A DNA stretch of 9,746 nucleotides from Treponema sp. Its GTDB lineage: Bacteria > Spirochaetota > Spirochaetia > Treponematales > Breznakiellaceae. The position numbers were made by a program, and so were the translations under genes. Position 1 is the first letter of the stretch, and the number at the start of each line of letters is the position of its first letter. Shown here one piece after another: positions 6,779-9,746 of the stretch. Location of the stretch: positions 1 to 9,746 of the forward strand of contig JAIRLQ010000300.1 in assembly GCA_031259345.1 (NCBI GenBank), read 5' to 3'. Below the pieces are notes generated by a model. It did not search any database. It saw only the letters and a program-made list of their open reading frames with translations, and was not told the DNA's origin.

Positions 6779-8122
6779 TCAGGGGCCGGTTACCGCTCCA
6801 ACCCCCTGTCTGGCGGCGCTGGAACCGGACAATTTCTGGAAGTTGCAGACAGCCTTTGAGTCGTAGGCAGGAGTCTTAAAGTTAAACTGGCCGGTTCCGG
6901 ATCTAATCCCCGAATCGTCCATAAGCAAAGGGGTAGAAAGCGGGTCTACCGGGTCGGTAAGCATGAGGCTCCCGGTAACATAGCGGTAATTGTTGTAATC
7001 CAATCGGACTACCCCAAAAGCTTCGGTCCCGGCCAAAGCGGGAACCGTATCCCAATTAACTATGTTATTATAGGAATCTCTGATATACACCCCAACCCTG
7101 TTTCCGTTTTCATCCATGTAGCCGGAAATGGCATAAAAATTTATATTCAGGGGAACAAAAAAAGATGAGACCGCAACGGAAAATTCCTTGCTAAACCACG
7201 CGTCATGACCGGCGGAGTTTTTTAAACCCAGGTATTCCAGCTTAAGATCGATTTTGTTTAAATCCCCGGGAACCAAAATCTGCCAGGTAAAAAAGCCGTT
7301 TTGGCCGCCTTCAAGCCGTATCGGGGCATTGAGAATTTCCCGGGGCACGGAAGCAAAAAACATGTGTTCGGTGTTTAGGGTAAAGCCCTGGGGGATTTTA
7401 ACGCTAAGGGAGCCGGAGAGTATTTTTGCGCCTATGGAAAAATCGATAGACGTATCCAGGCTTATATTCTGAAAGGCCTGGGCAAATGTCGCGGGACTTA
7501 CAGGCCCGTTTATGATAAGGCTGGTATTAAAATCAAGCTGGCCGGGAGTATCGGCAGGAATAGCCATTTGCCAGGCGTAGCTTTTCGCGCCGGAAGAAAC
7601 ATCAAGATACAGCGAACCGACCGTTGTCTCTCCATTGACCGCCGCAATCCCCGCCCAGCCCAGGGAATAACCCTGGGGAACCGCGGCAACATCCAGATTG
7701 CCGCTGATTATCTTTACTTTATAACTTAAAACCTTGCCGGGATCGCTTATATCCTGATCTTCAAAAATGATCCGCAGAGACTTTAGCTCGCCGGTGGAAC
7801 TTTTCCTTAAAAAGCCGGAAATGCTGACATCAACTTTTTTAGGGCTGTTCTTGGGCACCGCAAGGTGCCAGAAATTTACCCCCGCCCTGGCCTGGGCCAG
7901 GCTGTACTCCGCAATGTTTTGCCATGACCGGTTATCGCCCAAATTGCCCAGATTTATCCTGGCCATTTCCAGGACATAACCCGACTGAACCACCGAATTG
8001 CTAAGGATAAAGCTTAGCTCACCCTCTATAAGATCGGCTTCCTGAAGCGCGTTCTGGGCCTTTGCCGGGCCCGATATGGCTGCCGCCAAAACAACGACTG
8101 CAAACAAGGCTCTTCGATTCAT
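6779..8122 (-). CDS. Exported protein of unknown function with about 97-residue internal repeats
   Basis: I do not recognise this 447-residue protein. A clear signal peptide is present: MNRR, a hydrophobic run AVVVLAAAIS, then GPAKA with likely cleavage before Gln23. There is no lipobox, and the only cysteine is Cys426, so it is probably soluble in the periplasm or outside. The mature part looks all-beta and repetitive. An SG-x-L type opening recurs at about 34, 140, 236 and 333. A W-x-x-x-[VI]-P motif lies at 85-90, 184-189 and 280-285, each followed 7-8 residues later by an Asp flanked by hydrophobic residues. This suggests three similar beta-sandwich modules and a divergent fourth. The ATG at 8122 lacks a strong ribosome binding site. 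Its stop abuts the phosphoesterase start, so the two are probably co-expressed. The function is unknown; an envelope or surface structural role is a guess. Confidence 0.85.
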   Translation of the reverse strand: MNRRALFAVVVLAAAISGPAKAQNALQEADLIEGELSFILSNSVVQSGYVLEMARINLGNLGDNRSWQNIAEYSLAQARAGVNFWHLAVPKNSPKKVDVSISGFLRKSSTGELKSLRIIFEDQDISDPGKVLSYKVKIISGNLDVAAVPQGYSLGWAGIAAVNGETTVGSLYLDVSSGAKSYAWQMAIPADTPGQLDFNTSLIINGPVSPATFAQAFQNISLDTSIDFSIGAKILSGSLSVKIPQGFTLNTEHMFFASVPREILNAPIRLEGGQNGFFTWQILVPGDLNKIDLKLEYLGLKNSAGHDAWFSKEFSVAVSSFFVPLNINFYAISGYMDENGNRVGVYIRDSYNNIVNWDTVPALAGTEAFGVVRLDYNNYRYVTGSLMLTDPVDPLSTPLLMDDSGIRSGTGQFNFKTPAYDSKAVCNFQKLSGSSAARQGVGAVTGP

Positions 8123-8137
8123 GATATAAGTATATCA
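8122..8137 (-). promoter_or_regulatory. Short palindrome overlapping the start of the exported-protein gene
   Basis: TGATATA (8122-8128) and TATATCA (8131-8137) are perfect 7-bp inverted repeats with a 2-bp spacer. One arm includes the first base of the start codon. The same stretch reads TATACT on the minus strand (8129-8134), a fair -10 box, but no convincing -35 box lies 16-18 bp upstream. It may be an operator, a start-codon-masking hairpin, or chance in AT-rich DNA. Confidence 0.3.
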
Positions 8138-8215
8138 CCGTTTTAATAAAAGAAACAGCTTTTTTTGACGGCACCGGCATTTTTAAAGCGAATTTTCCGG
8201 CATTGGGCCAACGCC
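8123..8215. other. Spacer between dehydrogenase and exported-protein genes
   Basis: This 93-bp gap holds no reading frame of note. It contains the palindrome at the start of the exported-protein gene and a direct repeat of CCGGCATT at 8174-8181 and 8197-8204. No stem followed by a T-run is present on the minus strand, so no terminator for the dehydrogenase was found. The genes on either side may be separate units or one loosely spaced transcript. Confidence 0.5.
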
Positions 8216-9490
8216 TCATTCGGAATCAAGATTTCCCTTTGCCCTTAGTTCCGCCGCATATTCCTTTACATCCACCACCCTGCCGGTTTTACGGGACTCT
8301 TCGGCGGCAAAAGCCATCATGTGGCTTTCAAGGGAATTCTCTACCGCCGTAAGCTTTTGCCCCCTTCCGTTTAGAACCTGAACAAAATCGTGGATAATGC
8401 CATAGTCCCCCCCGCCCTGGCGATCCGGGCGGCCGTGAAGTTCAATACGCTCAACCGCGCCGCTTTTAAAATTGTAAAGCTCAATGGTATTCCGCAGCAA
8501 ATCCCCGCGGAGTTCCCCCTGGGTGCCGTAGAGCCTGATATTCCTGTTACATTCATAGGAGAGCCCGTTGATGCTAAAAGAAACGGTAACGCCATTCTCA
8601 AAAAGCATGTTTACCACCTGGTTGTCGCAGGCATCGTTGTCGTTTTTGAACACGCATTTGCCGTACGGGCCGCTTTTAAGCGCTTCCATGCGCGCCGCAT
8701 AATCCCCGCCGTCCGCCACAATCGACGAGGCAAAGCCTGAATTCTCTTTTGCATAGATTGACGGCGCATAGTAGACGCAATCCTCCCGGGCCGGACAGCC
8801 GTCGGTACAGCGGTCAGGAGCGCCCTTTGGGGCGTTCTCCCGGGTAAAATAATGCAGCCTGCCAAAGGACTGCACCGACTTACAGGGACTTCCCGCAAAC
8901 CAGAAGAAAATATCCAAATCATGGCAGGACTTTGAAAGAATCATGGGACAGGACGCGGCGGCGCTGCGCCAGTTTCCCCTGACATAACTATGTGAAAAAT
9001 GCGCGTGGCCAATATTATCGTGCTGTTGGATTGAGACAAGGCGCCCTATCCTGCCGGACTGAACAATCCCGAAGAGCCGCTGGTAAAAGGCGGTATAGCG
9101 CAGGACATAACAGGTCATTAAAGTAAGGCCGTTTTTTTCCGCGGTTTCTTTAAGGGAAAGACACCGCGCGGGGTTGGTGGAAAGAGGCTTTTCCAGCAGC
9201 ACATGATACCCCTTTTCCAGCGCGGTTTTGGCAGGGATATAATGCTCTTTGTCGGACGTGCAAATTATTACCCCGTCTGCGATTTTTGGCCGGGCCCACA
9301 ATTCCTCTGCGTTGGGGTAACAGCGCTCAGGGGGAACGCCGTACAGCTTTGCAAACCGTTCCCGCCTGCTTTGGAGCGGATCGGCCACCGCCACAAAACA
9401 CACATCATCCGGATGCTGCAAGGCATAGGGCGCATACGCGTTAGTGCCCCGATCACCCGCGCCGATGAGCGCGGCACGTACTTTCGGCAT
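8216..9490 (-). CDS. Gfo/Idh/MocA-family NAD(P)-dependent oxidoreductase
   Basis: This 424-residue protein is a cytosolic dehydrogenase of the Gfo/Idh/MocA family, which usually oxidises or reduces sugars, inositols or their derivatives. The N-terminal Rossmann fold begins KVRAALIGAGDRGTNAYA (3-20), with ADP at 36-38. The catalytic EKPLS lies at 100-104 and the substrate-side KSCHDLDIFFW at 187-197, with His190 the likely catalytic histidine. The C-terminal alpha/beta domain runs to about 410 and is longer than in typical 340-residue members. It includes a cysteine set C228-x3-C232-x5-C238, plus C279 and C288. The ATG at 9490 has GGAGG seven bases upstream; the frame stays open to GTG 9553, but those 21 residues do not belong to the fold. 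It is 93 bp upstream of the exported-protein gene, so an operon is possible. The substrate cannot be assigned. Confidence 0.88.
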   Translation of the reverse strand: MPKVRAALIGAGDRGTNAYAPYALQHPDDVCFVAVADPLQSRRERFAKLYGVPPERCYPNAEELWARPKIADGVIICTSDKEHYIPAKTALEKGYHVLLEKPLSTNPARCLSLKETAEKNGLTLMTCYVLRYTAFYQRLFGIVQSGRIGRLVSIQQHDNIGHAHFSHSYVRGNWRSAAASCPMILSKSCHDLDIFFWFAGSPCKSVQSFGRLHYFTRENAPKGAPDRCTDGCPAREDCVYYAPSIYAKENSGFASSIVADGGDYAARMEALKSGPYGKCVFKNDNDACDNQVVNMLFENGVTVSFSINGLSYECNRNIRLYGTQGELRGDLLRNTIELYNFKSGAVERIELHGRPDRQGGGDYGIIHDFVQVLNGRGQKLTAVENSLESHMMAFAAEESRKTGRVVDVKEYAAELRAKGNLDSE

Positions 9491-9597
9491 ACCTTTACCT
9501 CCGTTAGCTCTAACTTTTTCCGTTTTTTGTAATACGTACCGTGTCCGCTGCACGCCCCCCTGCGGGCGGCCGTTAAACTCATGAGTTTAACCGTCCG
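9491..9597. other. Leader of the dehydrogenase gene with short inverted repeats
   Basis: This gene-free stretch holds the dehydrogenase ribosome binding site (GGAGG, 9498-9502, minus strand). Just before it is a small inverted repeat, GTTAG (9503-9507) and CTAAC (9510-9514). A GC-rich inverted repeat, CGCCC (9553-9557) and GGGCG (9564-9568), and the 20-bp palindrome at 9572-9591 follow. I could not find a convincing -35/-10 pair on the minus strand, so the promoter of the dehydrogenase is unplaced; it may lie in or beyond the repeat array. Confidence 0.4.
9572..9591. repeat. Perfect 20-bp palindrome beside the tandem array
   Basis: The half-site GTTAAACTCA is followed immediately by its exact reverse complement TGAGTTTAAC, with no spacer. 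The centre is CATG, as in the palindromes of the neighbouring array, and the six bases after it (CGTCCG) resemble the end of an array unit. A hairpin without a loop is not a terminator; a dimeric protein-binding site or a degenerate terminal unit of the array is more likely. Confidence 0.6.
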
Positions 9598-9746
9598 TAG
9601 CATGCTACAGACGATTTGTAGCATGCTACAGACGGTTCGTAGCATGCTACAGACGATTCGTAGCATGCTACAGACGGTTCGTAGCATGCTACAGACGATT
9701 CGTAGCATGCTACAGACGGTTCGTAGCATGCTACAGACGGTTCGTA
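9598..9746. repeat. 21-bp tandem repeat array with embedded palindromes
   Basis: Seven complete units begin at 9598, 9619, 9640, 9661, 9682, 9703 and 9724, and an eighth is cut by the right edge. Each unit reads TAGCATGCTA, CAGACG, then RTTCG (unit 1 ends TTTG). Apart from position 17 and one base in unit 1 they are identical. Position 17 alternates A, G, A, G, A, G, then G, so the array has a 42-bp higher-order period. Each unit holds TAGCATGCTA, extended by its neighbours to the 12-bp palindrome GTAGCATGCTAC (the first copy lacks nothing: its preceding base is G). Units touch directly with no spacers. The 21-bp period keeps frames open on both strands, but no gene is supported. The full length is unknown because the array leaves the window. 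Confidence 0.95.

Noticed and set aside
9491..9553. Upstream start (GTG 9553) for the dehydrogenase
   Set aside because: The extra 21 residues have no fold match, and ATG 9490 has a well-placed GGAGG and directly precedes the Rossmann strand.
9553..9568. Terminator at the GC-rich inverted repeat CGCCC/GGGCG
   Set aside because: The stem is short and is not followed by a T-run on either strand.
9268..9729. A 153-codon minus-strand frame running from the repeat array into the dehydrogenase gene
   Set aside because: It overlaps the dehydrogenase in another frame, has no ribosome binding site, and is open mainly because the array period is a multiple of three.
9598..9746. CRISPR array
   Set aside because: The units are only 21 bp and touch each other directly; there are no variable spacers and no cas genes.

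Overview
The window looks like a chromosomal segment of a spirochaete, most probably a treponeme with moderately high GC. The main reason is the minus-strand gene order flbB - fliK - flgD - flgE - flbD - motA - motB, which is the spirochaetal motility-operon order (Borrelia flbB-flbC-flgD-flgE-flbD-motA-motB; Treponema tap1-flgD-flgE-flbD-motA-motB). A second reason is that the hook protein carries the lysine and cysteine that treponemes use for lysinoalanine cross-linking of the hook. A free-living or gut-associated treponeme fits the base composition and the sugar-type dehydrogenase, but the species cannot be fixed from sequence alone.

Layout, read in the direction of transcription (high to low coordinates; every supported gene is on the minus strand). 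9598-9746 is an array of seven complete 21-bp tandem repeats, each carrying a 12-bp palindrome, and it runs off the right edge. A 20-bp perfect palindrome (9572-9591) flanks it. 9490-8216 encodes a Gfo/Idh/MocA-type NAD(P)-dependent dehydrogenase. After a 93-bp gap, 8122-6779 encodes an exported protein of unknown function built from about 97-residue repeats. Its stop codon abuts the start of a calcineurin-like metallophosphoesterase (6778-5690). A 66-bp spacer with a hairpin, and a possible promoter in the preceding gene end, leads into the flagellar genes.

Flagellar part: FlbB (membrane-anchored coiled-coil collar/MotE-like protein), FliK (hook-length control), FlgD (hook cap), FlgE (hook), FlbD (SwrD-like torque factor), MotA and MotB (stator). 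MotB is cut by the left edge. From fliK to motB the genes are packed with 2 to 22 nt between them, except flgE-flbD (75 nt to the favoured flbD start). Together they build and power the periplasmic flagellum: FliK and FlgD govern hook assembly from FlgE, FlbB organises the collar where stators sit, and MotA/B with FlbD provide torque.

Three longer spacers of the minus-strand transcript (MPE-flbB, flbB-fliK, flgE-flbD) each contain an inverted repeat near the next start. No RNA gene, CRISPR array, insertion sequence or convincing factor-independent terminator was seen. The least explained elements are the 21-bp array and the exported-protein/phosphoesterase pair placed directly upstream of the collar gene.
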